Below, one piece after another: positions 1-11,607 of a stretch of 64,000 nucleotides of DNA. The position numbers and the translations under genes are program-made. Under the pieces are notes generated by a model. It was not told the origin of the DNA, did not search any database, and saw only the letters and a program-made list of their open reading frames with translations. Within the stretch, counting starts at the first letter, position 1; every line of letters begins with the position of its first letter. This stretch comes from Acanthochlamys bracteata (taxonomy: Eukaryota; Streptophyta; Magnoliopsida; Pandanales; Velloziaceae), in NCBI GenBank assembly GCA_019914995.1, contig CM034139.1, forward strand, positions 3,264,461-3,328,460, in the 5' to 3' direction.

Positions 1-1287
1 AAACTAATAAATATTAATTGTGTCTCATGTTAGTTGCACTTATGATAATTATTGTTATCTAACTACAAATATATAGTTATTATTAGTTGTTTGAACAAGT
101 ATCCCATCTTAATATGAGACAAGTAATTTGCTAGCCAAAAGTAAATTTCGTGGCTTAGTTAGTGAAATAGATCAAAGAGAAACATGTTAAAGTCCGCATT
201 CTGCTTAAAAAGCAAAGCACCTACCCAAAATCAACCTAGCCAAAAGATGGTCGTCAGTGCATAGAAGCTAAGTACTTAATTAAGACCAAATTTGACTAAG
301 CTTATTTGTTTAAATAAGCCACTCAAGCACAAACAATAATAAGCTCGTTTGGATGCCTTGCTTCGCAAATGAGTCACTTATAAGCACTTTCTTGATAAGT
401 TACTAATCATAACTTTTCGAAATAAGTCGTGCATAGTTTATTTTTTTGTGATAATTTTATTTCTACCGCTCATATCCTGTGTCTTGAATATTTTTATCCC
501 AACAAAATTGAAAATTTTCACTTGTGTCACTTAATATTTAACGAGTATAATAATTATTTATTGTAAAGTATTAGTAATTAATAATGTATAAATTAATTTA
601 GTAGTTATTATTAAAGAAATATTAAATTAATTATATTAAAAATTTTATTAAAGTAAAAAATGAATTATATATCAAAAATATCTACCAAATCAGCATATAT
701 GTTACATTTTATATTAAGAGTATTTTCAGTCGTTAATACTCTTCTTTAGTTTATAATTATTTTTTTACCAAATGCTATCTTTATCTTATTTTATAAATAA
801 GTTGAGCTTTGTAATCACACTATGAGATAAACATCTCTCTTTTTAAGAAATAAATCTAAATATCATACTTTATAAATAAGTTTTATTATCACATTAAACT
901 CTTAATTTGAAGCAAGCTAAATACGCTACCTTAAGTTGAGCTATTTCAACGTTCTCGCAAACACCGAAACACAATGGAAGGCTAGACACAATTTTAGGCT
1001 GACGCTTGTACTTGCGTAAGGATCCAGGATATTTCAACAAGCGCAAGTGGCAATTGTGCCAAGGTGTAGAATAGAGCAAGAATGCCATTATATGCATAGA
1101 GCCGAAATTCACTCATGCTGCTAGTGTACCGCAAGCACAATATCTATGCTACTATTAAGTTCCACAAGAGTGCCTCCTCTACCTCCGTCATGTTTGTAAA
1201 TGATGTCATCTTCTGATCTTTTATGCTTAAGGTATATACAAGTAGGCGTAAACATCCACATAAATTGACGTTGTTGTCTCCTCGTTG
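1..1287. other. AT-rich intergenic DNA, no gene seen
   Basis: This stretch is AT-rich, with many stops in all frames and no recognisable protein family. A short open frame on the minus strand near 894-1112 has no visible domain and is probably chance. Scattered phrases such as AATAAGTT and homopolymer runs suggest old MITE debris, but I could not define boundaries. Confidence 0.5.
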
Positions 1288-1737
1288 TAGAGGTGTAAGT
1301 ATGGACAGATCAACCAGGTTTCCGCACCTGGGATGGGTCGGCTAGATCCAGTTATATTTTATATGGTCCGTTTTATTTTTTTATATTATATAATAAACAA
1401 AATAAAAATAATAAAATTTTAAATATAATTAAAAATTATTATTAAGATAAAAATAAATTATAATATTTTTTATTATTAAAATTTTTTTTATTATAAGTTG
1501 ATCTAATAAACTATCAATGTTGATCAAGTTACGATATTTTGTTGACCCGTTAATATCGGCCGGTCAAAAATAAACAGTGACGGAACGAGCAGGCCAATAA
1601 AGTTGGCCTATACTGCCTAGCAGATCGAGCCGGATTGGCCCAATCGTACTACTTTTCATTGACCAAGCGAGCCATACAATAGACCATTTGGCTGGGTCGT
1701 GGGCCGACCGGTTAAATCTCGTCTATATTTACCTCTA
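1288..1737. mobile_element. Short non-autonomous element, hAT-like MITE
   Basis: The ends are imperfect inverted repeats. The left end reads TAGAGGTGTAAGTATGGAC and the right end, reverse complemented, reads TAGAGGTAAATATAGAC. The interior has AT-rich DNA flanked by GACC/GGTC-rich subterminal stretches, as is common in plant hAT-derived MITEs. Flanking 8-mers (CCTCGTTG and CTATGTTG) agree at only 5 of 8 positions, so the target duplication is weak. No coding capacity is present. Assignment to hAT is an inference from end sequence and size. Confidence 0.5.
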
Positions 1738-1786
1738 CTATGTTGTAGTATAGCTTTTGCTACATCAACGGATCATCAAAAGATCT

Positions 1787-2025
1787 TTTGAGAGTGCGTT
1801 TGGTTAAACTTTTCAAAAGCTCTTTTTTATTTCATATTTTTTTGATAAATTTTTGTATATTTTACAGAATTTATTTAAAATTTTAGAAAATATGAAAACA
1901 TTCTAAGTTGTTAAAATCTTATTATTATTTTTTTAAATAAAAAAATAAAATTCATTTTTGAATTATATCAAAAATATTATTTATTGTAAAAAAGTTTTTT
2001 TCTATAAGCACGCCTAAACACCCCC
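1787..2025. mobile_element. AT-rich MITE, family A (reverse-oriented copy)
   Basis: The left boundary is GAGTGCGTTTGG and the right boundary CCTAAACACCCCC, which form an approximate inverted repeat. The interior contains TTATTTAAAATTTTAGAAAA, the reverse complement of the core motif seen in other copies in this window (near 2630, 18550, 44430 and 54700). There is no coding capacity. The family name A is mine; it is not matched to a named family. Confidence 0.45.
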
Positions 2026-2629
2026 ATGTGTCTTCAAGGAAAAGCAATTCCGGACTCAAAAGAATCTTATGTTTTAATGAAAAAACGGAGATTGGATCTC
2101 GTCAAATTTCACAAGATTTCAGTAATGCATCCATCAGTTTCTAACTCAGGCTGCGCATAGCGGTTTAACTTTGAAAGGGGAAAGTGTTTAAAATAAACAA
2201 AATTCTGAAAAAATTATTGAAGCTTTTGAAAATTAAGTTTAATTTTTTGTATACTCAAAATAAATAGCAAAAAGCATATATAAAATTTCTATGATATATA
2301 ATTAATTTATACTTTTCAAATATTTAAAACTTTTAAAATACTGAAATTTTTTTGTTAAGAAACATAAATTTAAAATGAAATAAAAAACAGTACAAATGCA
2401 CCGTCAAACTGCCCCTAAGAGAGCATTGGCCCTTGCAAGCTTTTAAGCCTGTATGTACCCACAGTGGCTCCATCTACTATAAACCGGAAGTTCTCCATAC
2501 GGATATCAACCTAATGATTCTTCATGCGCATCATTAAAACCCCCTCGCCGCCTGTGTTTCTGATTCACATATCTTGAAACTTAAGCAAAATTTGCAAGAA
2601 TAGATTTCCTTCCCGAAGAAATTCGGATG

Positions 2630-2880
2630 CATTTAAAATTACTTATAAAATAAAACTTTTCTAAAATAAAAGATATTTTTATTCTTTTTAAAAAACAAAT
2701 TTTATTTTTTTTACTTTCAAAAAAATAATTAAAATATACGATAAAAAAATTTCATCCCGTAAAATTTTTCTACACTTTTTAAATTTTTAAATAAATTTTT
2801 TTATATAATTATAAAATATAAATTGTAAAATGAAAAAAAAATTAAAAAGCAACTTTTAAACGTGATGCCAAACGCACCCG
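2630..2880. mobile_element. AT-rich MITE, family A
   Basis: The copy contains AAAATAAAAGATATTTTTAT, then TTTCATCCCGTAAAATTTTT and a core close to CTAAATTTTTAAATAAA. It ends with GCCAAACGCACCC, the reverse complement of the GGGTGCGTTTGG-like start of related copies. It lies downstream of RER1 and has no coding capacity. Confidence 0.45.
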
Positions 2881-3355
2881 AAATTGGTGTTTCAAATCCA
2901 AACAGAAAGTAAACGAAAAAGAAAAGCACCAAATCACTTGAATTTTTACGAGAAAGAAATTGCTATCAAGTGCTAGAGCTTACCTTCTGCCATTCTTCCA
3001 TTAGTCATTGTAGATTCAAGACGCTAGCAATATTGACTAAAGCAGGTAAAACTTACAACAGGCTAGCATGAAAATCAAGGATTCAGGAGTACATAATTTC
3101 AGCAGCTGAAATTTTAGCCAAGTTTGGATTACAGAGAGAATGCACCTTCATGGCATACATCAGCTCCTAACAAATTGCATAATAGTGGGCCTAAAATGGA
3201 CAAACAAAAAGAAATTGTGACTAGACTGACCATCATTTTATATTTCAAGTAAATTGAAGCGGATTCATATATCACAGCCTAAAAGCATTGACCATGATCT
3301 CCAACATATACACTTCTTTTACCATCAGCCCCATCTGTTCAACAGCAAATTCGCA

Positions 3356-4008
3356 TCAGTCCCTTTGTAAGCTGTTGCTTGAAGATGCCTTCTTCCCTCC
3401 ATATTTCTGTCAAGAAGTGTAATAAAGCAATCTTGAGAGAGAAACCAATAATAAGCAGCTCAAATATTGAAACCCATTCTCAGGATTACATGAACTGTAC
3501 AGAGAAATCCTGCAAGAGTTGAGTTGCAGCTACCATTTTAATAATGGCTGCAAATGTTATGAACCAGGTATGTCGCAAAGCTAAAGCAAAAGGGGTTACG
3601 AAGGTGAAGACTCCATAAACATAACACACACACACACACACACACACATTTATATATATGAATGGGGATAAGGACACCCCCACCTTAGGGCACCTCCTAT
3701 TTAAAATGTTCCAAATTTAATCTCCACTGTTATAATAAAGAATTATGAGCTGAGATTTTTAGAAAAAACTTCAGATCAATCAATTCACAAATTGACCTCC
3801 ATCTCTGCTGTTAATCAAAAGGCGACATATATGTTTTTTATTTTTATTTTTTTCTATCATCTTGATCAAAATATCTGATAAATATCGATTTGTGGTCCAA
3901 TTGAGTCGATTCATAGTTTTTCATATCTAACTTCAAAATTAATTTGGCGTATTCTAAATGAAGGGTGCCCCTAAGAGTGCTCCTATCCCTACCCCATATG
4001 TATATATG

Positions 4009-4073
<65 letters not shown>

Positions 4074-7000
4074 GTGCATATACATATAGACACTCGCCAT
4101 ATATACATATAGAAAGAGAGAGGTGTACGGACACTACTTTTAGGGGCACTCCGAGACACTCTAATCTTTGTCAAGTGAAATTTCAAATCTAATATCCACC
4201 GTTAAATATTAAAAATTTTGAATTAGAAGTATACCAGCAAAAATTTATCTTAATCGGACAAATCGATCTCCATCAAATTATATGACCAAGATGACATAAA
4301 GAATAAAATATATATTTTTTAGAATTTTTTTGTATTTCTATCATCTTATTAAGTGATCGAATAGAGATCGTTTCGTGGTCTATTGATCTAAAATTTTGTT
4401 AGTATATCTTTAACTCAGTTTTTTAATCTATCGGTGGAAATTGAACTTAGAAGTCTCGTCGACCATAAATTGGAGAGAGTTTACTTAGAAAAAGAGTGCA
4501 CCTATCCTTCATAGAAGAGAGATAGATAAACTCCACGCACTGTATACATTTCCCGCGTACTCCGCAACCATTTTTTTTTGCAAGAGAGACCTCCAAAATA
4601 TATCTTCACAGTTTGGCTATGAAAAACGAAACCGAAATATACTGACAAAATTTCAATTCAAACAAACCACGAGTCAATCTCCCTTGGACGTTTTGATCAA
4701 AATGATATAAAAGTAGATGTTGACCAAAAACATTTCTTTCTTTTGTCGTCTTGATCACAAAACTAGATGAACACAAATTCATGATCAGATTGAACTCAAA
4801 TTTTATATTATATTTTAGGCTCGTAGTTCTACAGTAAAAACTGAATTTGAAAATCTCTCTTGCCAAAAAATGTCAGAGAGCGCGAGAGGAGTGTCTACAG
4901 TGTATAGAATGCATGTATCTCTCCCATAAAATCGTCAACCCAACTCATTTAATGATCAGATCATGTTTGGGACAACCCATTTCATAACTAAGCTTACTAG
5001 TTTACCGTTTACACCCTTCGTAATTCTAGTTTCTGCCCTAGTTATTGTTATTGTTGTGCTTTAGTTGGACTAAAAGTTTGATCATCCATATCACCTATAA
5101 CAACATAGACTATAAGGTTAGATTTATAAGCTCCAAAAAATAAAAAAAGATAGCACATGTAACTAAAAATCCTCCCTAAACATGAACAAGAAGAATCAAA
5201 TTCACGTTCAATTACTTGTTGATCACTGAGTATGATTTCACTTTGAATAATATCAACTTATGAAGAAAAGAAGAGCACTTTACTAAAATGAACGATATAC
5301 ACATGGGCGTAAAGTTGTCTATATTGGTTCCGAAACTAACAAATTAACAATTTCAAGTAGAATGCACCAATAATTTCATGAAAAAGAAATCACATCAAAT
5401 ATGCAATTGTTTAGCAGCACCGTTTGAACAACAAAATACCCAAAAAAATGTGGAAATTACGAGTAAATTATCAGAGAATAAAACATTAGGAATGGAAAAC
5501 AACATTAAGAATACCAAAAATTCCATAATAGATATGTAACAAAACCAACTTTTGATGAATGTCGATTTCAACATACTGAACAAGAACTCAATCTACAAAA
5601 ATTGCAGGAAGACCATCAACTTGCAACCAATAGGTAGCTGCGCATTATCTTAATAGAAAAAGCCATATTCAAATGAAAAGGGCATCGAGCGCAGCACGAG
5701 TGAAATTTCACCATAATTAAATTGCAACAAAGTAGAAACTTGTACTCAACCGCACCCACAACAATATAGCTAATTCAAAGAAATCAACCACTTAATCGCA
5801 TCATAAGCAACAACAACTATTTTTCTAACTAATAAAGAGCAAAACATAAACACTAATAGCATTTGCGAACATGACCTTATGGTTGTGATGGCATGAACAT
5901 GATCATAATGAACAAGCAAGATGATGGCACGCGATTTAGCAGTGGTTAGAAGTGCGAGGAATAAGCTGCGTCGGCTTGGCATTCATCAGCCTGCAGCGGC
6001 ACTATCGTTGGCTCGTGGCAACGATCTGCACGAAGAGTTAGAAAAATTGACGATAGGAGAATGAATAGATAAAGGACAAGAAATGTATTGCTGATTCTTG
6101 GGGTTGACTTCCAACAAAATCAACAATGGCAAAGTTGGGGCCGCAAGATAGGCACAATTGAGGCTTCAATCTCTCGTACATCAACGACAAAAGCACCGGC
6201 GATGGAAGAGAAGAAGACTAGAGGAAGAAGAAAAGGAAGTTCACCGCGAATGAGAAATTCCACTGAGAGGAGAACCCTCATAAGAGATAGCGACAGACGA
6301 GCCCGCGGGAGAGAAAATGAAAGAAACTAAAGAATATAAGAAATAACGGGTTAACTGGTTATATTCAGATCAACCCAATATAATCATATTAAAATTAGAA
6401 ATTTTTTGGGTTGACTCAATAATGACCAAAACCCATATAAAGCTAAACACATACTTGATTTAAAGGGGTCGGCTTTTTATCGGGCCGAGACTTGCCCTAC
6501 ATCAATCCCTCTAAACATTTAGCTAATCTAAGTCTTTACACTCCAAAAGACAACCTAAGTCACTTCAATCACAAAATCCTAAAGTGTCTAGCTAATAGTG
6601 TAAAACAAAATTTGAAAGCATAAATACTTAATTTTCATTTAATTTATTCTAACTAAAGCATCTTATTTTCTAGAGGCATCCTAAGGGAAAGGAGTAGAAC
6701 CACAAACCTGCTTCCCGATGTTGAATGGAACGTATTTGTATTTGATCATGTGAAGAATTTGACGCTTCATTGTCAAGACAAAAAGCACAACCCAATAGAA
6801 AAGAAGTATCGGCCAAAACACTGGAACATCGAACATTGAGAAAAACGTCATTAGGAAAGCTATGATGAAGGCCTTCGTTATGGAGTACCTGGGAAATAGT
6901 GAATATGAGTTCAATGCCCAGATAATAATTAACATATAATCAAAGGTAATGAGTTCAAATATATAAATGATCCACAGTTCTAATAATCAGAGTTCAGATG

Positions 7001-8580
7001 ACGCTAATGCCTTAAACATTTTTAGATCAACCGAATCCTTACGAACAACAACATACAAGTTCCAAGTACCAACAACAAACAGTACAGCATTCTCACTACG
7101 TAGTCACAACTTGAAAGGTCCCTTCGCAGAAGTATTTCAGATGTAATACAGCACAAAAGCATCAAATCCACTTCCGAACATCATTCAGGGCATGATGACA
7201 ATTCACCTGCTTATTGCATTGCATGAATATCTAATCAGGATAATCACCTAACAGTTTAGTGCATATGCTTTATGCCAAAGAACCCACTATGTCAAGAAGG
7301 ATAAGGAAGCGAGCAAGACATATATAGATTGTTATTTAAGAGGCACCGATTAGACAACATAACCTTCAGCTACTTGGCACTGTTACCAGACAATGGTTAA
7401 TTCAATGTTTTCTAACATATAAATATTACTCTTGTTTTATTCGATTAGCTTGAAAAACATGAATGGAGACATGCTGAACCAAACTAAAATTCCACGCTCC
7501 ATTACCTCCAGACAGGATCTTCAATTTCTCAGCTGTGTCACTCAAACTGTCCACTAATATGTTCGCGCCAAGGAGAGACAATGACTCAGTTCTTAAAACT
7601 TCAGTTCCAACAAGTGAAAAGAAAATGCAAGACAAACTACTCGAATAAAATTCTTTCTAAAAGGACAGATTTGGTTAGGTAATCGTCTCAAATTCCACAC
7701 TCCTGACCTCCAGATAGGATCTTCAATTCTTCAGCTGCTCACTTAAACTGACCTACATAACCTCAACTAAATTGAGATAAGGAGACAATCACACAGAGTC
7801 CTTACGAGCTTCAATTCCAACAATTGTAAAAATTTTCAACAGTTGTAAAAAATTCGAGACAGACTAGCAGATAAAATACTTATTAAAAGGAGAGATTTGG
7901 TAAGGTTAATCATCTCAATTTCCTCCCTTATAACATGTTACCTCATCTAAATTCTCAGCAACATTAACCAAAAGGGAAACTATGATGACATGTACAAAAA
8001 CTAAGAGCTCCAGCAAATCCACATTCAAATGTACAACCAAATAAACAAAATTGATAACTATAATTCAAATGCACAAGCACCATTTCTCAAGCATAACCAA
8101 AAATGTTTAACATATCACAAAAACATTTAACATATCAAAAGAACCAGAATCTTTCACCATAGAATTTTTAACGAAAAAAATAATAAGAAGAAGAAGAAGC
8201 AGCAATTATTACCAAAACTTGAACTCTGGGAGTCGGCGGATGAACGGCTTGAACTCATCCGAACCCCTGGTCGGCAACGCCGGCCCATCAAGTGCCTCAA
8301 GCTCCGGGTCCACCATCGGCGACAAGAACCCGATCAACAGATTGAGTAAGTAGATCCCCAACCCATACGAGACAACATAGAACCCTTGCACGAAGTACAC
8401 CCGTAGGACGTACACGATCGCAACCGCAAGCGTTCCCATCCAACGGCCGATCGGATGCGGCGTAGAACGGTCGAGATAGTACTGGAACGCCCGTGAGAAA
8501 TCGCTTCTCCACTTCGCCGCCGCCGCAGCCGCAGCAACTCCTCCGCCTCCGCCGCCCCCATCTCCCACCGTCCCTTCCAT
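3356..8580 (-). CDS. RER1: RER1, ER-membrane-protein retrieval receptor
   Basis: RER1 is a Golgi membrane protein that returns escaped ER membrane proteins to the ER in COPI vesicles. The minus-strand CDS has exons 8580-8213, 6888-6708 and 3406-3356. The phases fit exactly (368+181+51 nt) and give 199 aa. All three exon joins have clean GT-AG signals. After a Gly7/Ala7 N-terminus come a conserved [15 protein letters not shown] segment (23-37) and two hydrophobic segments (about 48-66 and 67-88). The cytosolic loop is [26 protein letters not shown], followed by two more hydrophobic segments (about 124-163). The C-terminal [20 protein letters not shown] is diagnostic of the family. The terminal exon encodes [17 protein letters not shown] longer in-frame ATG-containing stretch upstream is interrupted by a probable 5'UTR intron (8685-8600), so the MEGTVGD start is preferred. 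Length matches plant RER1 (about 190-210 aa). Confidence 0.95.
3624..3648. repeat. (AC)n microsatellite in RER1 intron 2
   Basis: An uninterrupted AC dinucleotide run of about 25 bp is followed at once by a short TA run. It lies 218 bp upstream, in the transcript sense, of the terminal RER1 exon. Confidence 0.95.
3664..3995. mobile_element. MITE-like element inserted in a TA microsatellite
   Basis: The left end (GGGGATAAGGACACCC) and the reverse complement of the right end (GGGATAGGAGCACTCTTAGG) form an imperfect inverted repeat, each also carrying a CTTAGGG(G)CACC block. TA-rich microsatellite lies on both sides: TTATATATATG to the left and the long TA run to the right. This is the layout of MITEs that sit inside TA repeats. 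No coding capacity is seen. Confidence 0.55.
4000..4078. repeat. (TA)n microsatellite
   Basis: About 75 bp of TA/TATG dinucleotide repeat. It produces spurious Tyr/Ile open frames on both strands. It separates two similar MITE-like sequences within RER1 intron 2. Confidence 0.97.
4120..4515. mobile_element. Second MITE-like element beside the TA repeat
   Basis: It begins GGTGTACGGACACTACTTTT with AGGGGCACTCC close by, and ends AAAGAGTGCACCTATCCTTC. It shares organisation and phrases with the 3664-3995 element, such as 'TTTCTATCATCTT' followed by a 'gatcgattt/gtggtc' block. That suggests the same family in a diverged state. The boundaries are approximate. Confidence 0.45.
4572..4870. mobile_element. 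MITE-like element with about 20-bp inverted ends
   Basis: The left end TTTTTTTGCAAGAGAGACC and the reverse complement of the right end ATTTTTTGGCAAGAGAGATT are near-identical inverted repeats enclosing about 300 bp. The interior carries GATCAAAATGAT- and GTCTTGATCA-type phrases like those of its neighbours. It lies in RER1 intron 2 and has no coding capacity. Confidence 0.55.
4871..6707. other. Remainder of RER1 intron 2, no gene assigned
   Basis: No protein family was recognised on either strand. A plus-strand open frame at 6088-6330 is rich in Arg and Lys and ends without domain signals, so it is not supported as a gene. The intron resumes exon-quality sequence only at 6708. Confidence 0.5.
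7486..7916. repeat. Diverged tandem duplication in RER1 intron 1
   Basis: Two adjacent units (about 7486-7689 and 7690-7916) share the order AAATTCCAC, CCTCCAGA-AGGATCTTCAATT, TCAGCTG, CACTNAAACTG, GGAGA-ACAAT, TTCNATTCCAACAA, then AGATTTGGTNAGGT and TCTCAA. They are roughly 75-80% alike by eye, with small gaps. No coding role is apparent. Confidence 0.7.
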
Positions 8581-8599
8581 TACCAGATCTGTGTAAACC

Positions 8600-8685
8600 A
8601 GACAATAAGAAGCTTGATCCAACATTACCGAAAACCAAACCAAGATGAAAATAGTTGAGAAAGAAATCGATCGATTGAAGCTTAC
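8600..8685 (-). other. Predicted 5'UTR intron of RER1
   Basis: On the minus strand, GATTCCAG|GTAAGC is a good donor near 8685. GGTTTACACAG|ATCTGG is a good acceptor near 8600, about 20 nt upstream of the start codon. The presumed untranslated first exon runs upstream toward roughly 8800-8900. This is inferred from splice signals only. Confidence 0.6.
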
Positions 8686-9084
8686 CTGGAATCGAGGGAG
8701 AGATCTGGAGGGATTGATCGAGTTACGGTTGAGGTTTGTGGAATTTTGAAGGAGTTTTATTTTGACGGAGATGAATTGAATTAAACTTTTAAAGAGAAAA
8801 TTGTTTGCTTTTTGTTTTTTTTTTTTTTCTTTCTCCGAGGAAGGAAGGAAAGCCAGTGAAAACAAAATTGGAGAAGAAAACAGAAAGGAAGAGAATGCAG
8901 AAAGAGATGCGTGCGACAGGATTGAGTGTTGGACCCGCATGCATTGCATTGTAACTATGCAAGTTGCTCTTAGTTGATTACCGACTAAAAAATGTACTAT
9001 CAATTATTTATAGTTAGTACCTTAAGCATTATTATCATTAAAAACTATTATAGGCTTACCGCACCTTATTGAAAGTGTTAATTG

Positions 9085-9340
9085 TTTTAGGCACCGTTTG
9101 ATAGTGACTTTCAACAAATTCTTTTTCAATTTTTATATTATGTTTTTTATTAATCTTTTCTAAATATTTTTTAATTTAAAAAGTATTAAAAAATTTAATA
9201 TTATAAAATAAATTATTTATTTTAATATTTTTTAAGATCAAAAGAGATCATTTTAAAAAAAAATTTTAAAGTATACTTCAATTCAAAAAATTTCTATTTT
9301 ATAACTCTCTTTTATATAATTAAAAAATTCTAACTACTGC
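9085..9340. mobile_element. AT-rich MITE remnant
   Basis: It starts near GGCACCGTTTGATAGTGACT and continues with AATCTTTTCTAAATATTTTT and long A/T runs, like other family A copies in the window. The right boundary is not clear. It lies upstream (5') of RER1. Confidence 0.3.
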
Positions 9341-9479
9341 CTCTCAGTCTTTGTTGTTAAATGCACTTTCTCTCATAATTGTAAAAAATAAACTGAGTGT
9401 CAATCTGAAAAGCTGTCCAAATCGAACTCAGATTGATCCGGCTGGTCAACAAGTGCACTCTCTGGATGGACAGTTATTT

Positions 9480-10410
9480 TGTCATAATTTTGATACTTGA
9501 CAAACTCAAATTTCTATATCTTTATAAGAATAATTGTCCAGCAGGATCAATGACACTATTGGAGCACTGAATTTGGTTAATATTGATGTCTCCATAAATA
9601 AAATAATGGGTACTACCTCGACGGAATACGGAGAACTTAAAAATATCAGACTATTCTACTTCTTTCTATATATAAATAGGTTAACTAATGAGATACACGA
9701 AAGTATAGCGAAGCCTTCGAAGCTCGACGACATTCAGTTGTTCAACAACAAACTCACTGGCGTACTCTCAACAGAATTGGGAAAGTTTTTACCTTTGTAT
9801 AATCTTAAAATTGATGGCAATTCTATAAGGCAAATTACCAAAATGGTTATGTTACAACTAAAGGTTCGAATAGTTGGTTGTCTCCAATAACAACTTCACC
9901 GAAAACATTCTGGCAACACTCGGCAGTTGTCATACGCTTAATATCTAGGTGTACAAGAACAACTTCTCCAACGAACTACCGTCGAAAATTTGGTCAGTTG
10001 TGAGTCTAACATTTGTTTTAGCAAATAGTAATTCACTCCCTGCCAAGCTACCGGATAAGATGCCCTAGAATCTCACTCGCTTAAGACCGAAAACAATAGA
10101 CTATCTACTTAGTTTCGTTATCCGACGGCAACCTAGTAGTTTTCAAGGCCAGCAACAACTCATTCTCTAGCAAAATTTTGAGTCTTTTCGGTCTCTTGAA
10201 ACTCTAAGTCCTTCAATTGGAAGGAAACCAGATCGTCAGAAAGATTCTAAAAGACATTTCTAAACTCTGTTATGCAAATTCCCCTGTGGTGAGAGAAAGA
10301 GCTTCGTTTGTCGATGAAAAACAGCTCTCGCCTCCAAATTTTTATATTTTATCTGGGTCAACTCGGTGTACAGGTTGCTGGGTCAGTTTGGAACCTGCCC
10401 ATGTCAATCC
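9480..10410 (+). pseudogene. LRR receptor-like kinase fragment (LRR domain only)
   Basis: Leucine-rich repeats are readable across several frames. One frame gives KLKFLYLYKNN. The next gives DTIGALNLVNIDVSINKI and LDDIQLFNNKLTGVLSTELG. Others give NNFTENILATLGSCHTLNI and then GNQIVRKILKDISKL. This order matches the ectodomain of plant LRR-XI-type receptor kinases, with NxLxG and LxxLxxLxLxxN spacing. Stops and frameshifts break it near 9890, 9950 and 10065, and many repeats have lost consensus residues. No transmembrane segment or kinase domain follows. It is therefore a dead partial copy. Confidence 0.85.
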
Positions 10411-10807
10411 GAAATCTATTCACTCGAACTGAATCAATTACATGATTAGTTTTATTACAGCCAGATCAATTTTCATCGAATCGATAATTTTTCGGCGGCT
10501 CCGGAATTTGGTTGAATAATACTATGTTTTTTCTTACTTATTTACTCAAAAATGCATTACCATCTTATACTACAGATTTTGATATTTTTATTTAAAAATA
10601 CAACTTTTCATAAAATTGGCACACAAAATTTTATTCAACCAAATCAACAATGATAACCATATGATTATAACATATTATAAAAGCATTTTTTTAGGATTAA
10701 ATGTTGTCTTTTTTTAATATTATGAGCTAATTATCAATACGATTGGAAAATACAGAGAAGTAAATAAATAAGCTAAGAAAGTACGAATACGAAAAAACCA
10801 CTCCATC

Positions 10808-11332
10808 TAGGGGTGGCAAATTTCGACCCGATTCGAATCCGATCAAAAAAGTCAGGTTTGGATCATGCCTTAATCGGGTTTGGATCGACCCGAAATTGAC
10901 CCGAAAATATTAAATGGGTTCGGATTGAATTCGGATTGACCCGAAGTTGACCTATTTAACTATTTATATAGTATATATTCTTTAATAATTAGAGAATAAT
11001 AGTATAAAATTTGAATTTAATTTGCTAATTTATCCTATTTAACTAATTTTTACTTAATTTATAAATTTTATCAAAGTTAATATTTTTTTCTTTTTAAATA
11101 TATCATAATTAATAATTTTTATATATTATTACTACAAATTGATATTTATAAATTTATTTTAATAATTTTAATTATTAAATGGGTCAATCCGAACTTTATC
11201 TTCTTATAAAAAAATTGGGTTAGGGTTAACACTTTTGACCCATATAAATAAATGAATAGATTGAATAATTTTAATTCGATTATTATATGAGTCGATCTAA
11301 AACTGTCTCATATACCCAAATTGCCATCCCTA
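10808..11332. mobile_element. hAT-type MITE with 8-bp target duplication
   Basis: The left end TAGGGGTGGCAA and the reverse complement of the right end TAGGGATGGCAA form a 12-bp inverted repeat with one mismatch. The flanks ACTCCATC (10800-10807) and ACTGCATC (11333-11340) match at 7 of 8 positions, as expected for an 8-bp hAT duplication. Subterminal GACCCG/CGGGTC repeats flank an AT-rich core. At 525 bp and without coding capacity, it is non-autonomous. Confidence 0.75.
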
Positions 11333-11607
11333 ACTGCATCAAATTTGAACACAGTGCTACTTGGCAAAGAGATGAATCAAATAGCAGCCAAGTATTGAAT
11401 CAAATGGGTAAATTGGATTAAGGTTAACATTTTTGACCCATATAAATAAATGGATAGATTGAATAATTTTAATTCGATTATTATATGAGTCGATCTAAAA
11501 CTGACTCATATGCCTAAATTGTCATCCCTAACTGCATCGAATTTGAACACAGTGCTACATGGCAAAGAGATGAATCAAATAGCAGCCAAGCATTGAATCA
11601 AATGGGT
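11212..11607. repeat. 198-bp tandem duplication spanning the MITE right end
   Basis: Unit 1 is about 11212-11409 and unit 2 about 11410-11607. Both contain the MITE terminal segment, the terminal TTGYCATCCCTA, the flanking ACTGCATC and then the same host sequence (GAACACAGTGCTAC, GATGAATCAAATAGCAGCCA). They differ at about a dozen positions by eye. The duplication therefore came after insertion of the MITE. Confidence 0.85.

Noticed and set aside
3844..4192. Overlapping open frames rich in Tyr/Ile on both strands
   Set aside because: They are translations of the TA microsatellite and have no other domain.
6088..6330. 80-codon Arg/Lys-rich plus-strand frame in RER1 intron 2
   Set aside because: No domain or splice context; composition reflects AGAAGA-type purine runs.
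8209..9003. A 264-codon frame that extends RER1 upstream of MEGTVGD
   Set aside because: It reads through a predicted 5'UTR intron and a low-complexity leader. The RER1 family starts near MEG, and the upstream part has no homology I recognise.
9865..9875. GGTTCGAAT resembling a tRNA T-loop
   Set aside because: No acceptor stem or anticodon arm can be folded around it; it lies in the LRR relic.
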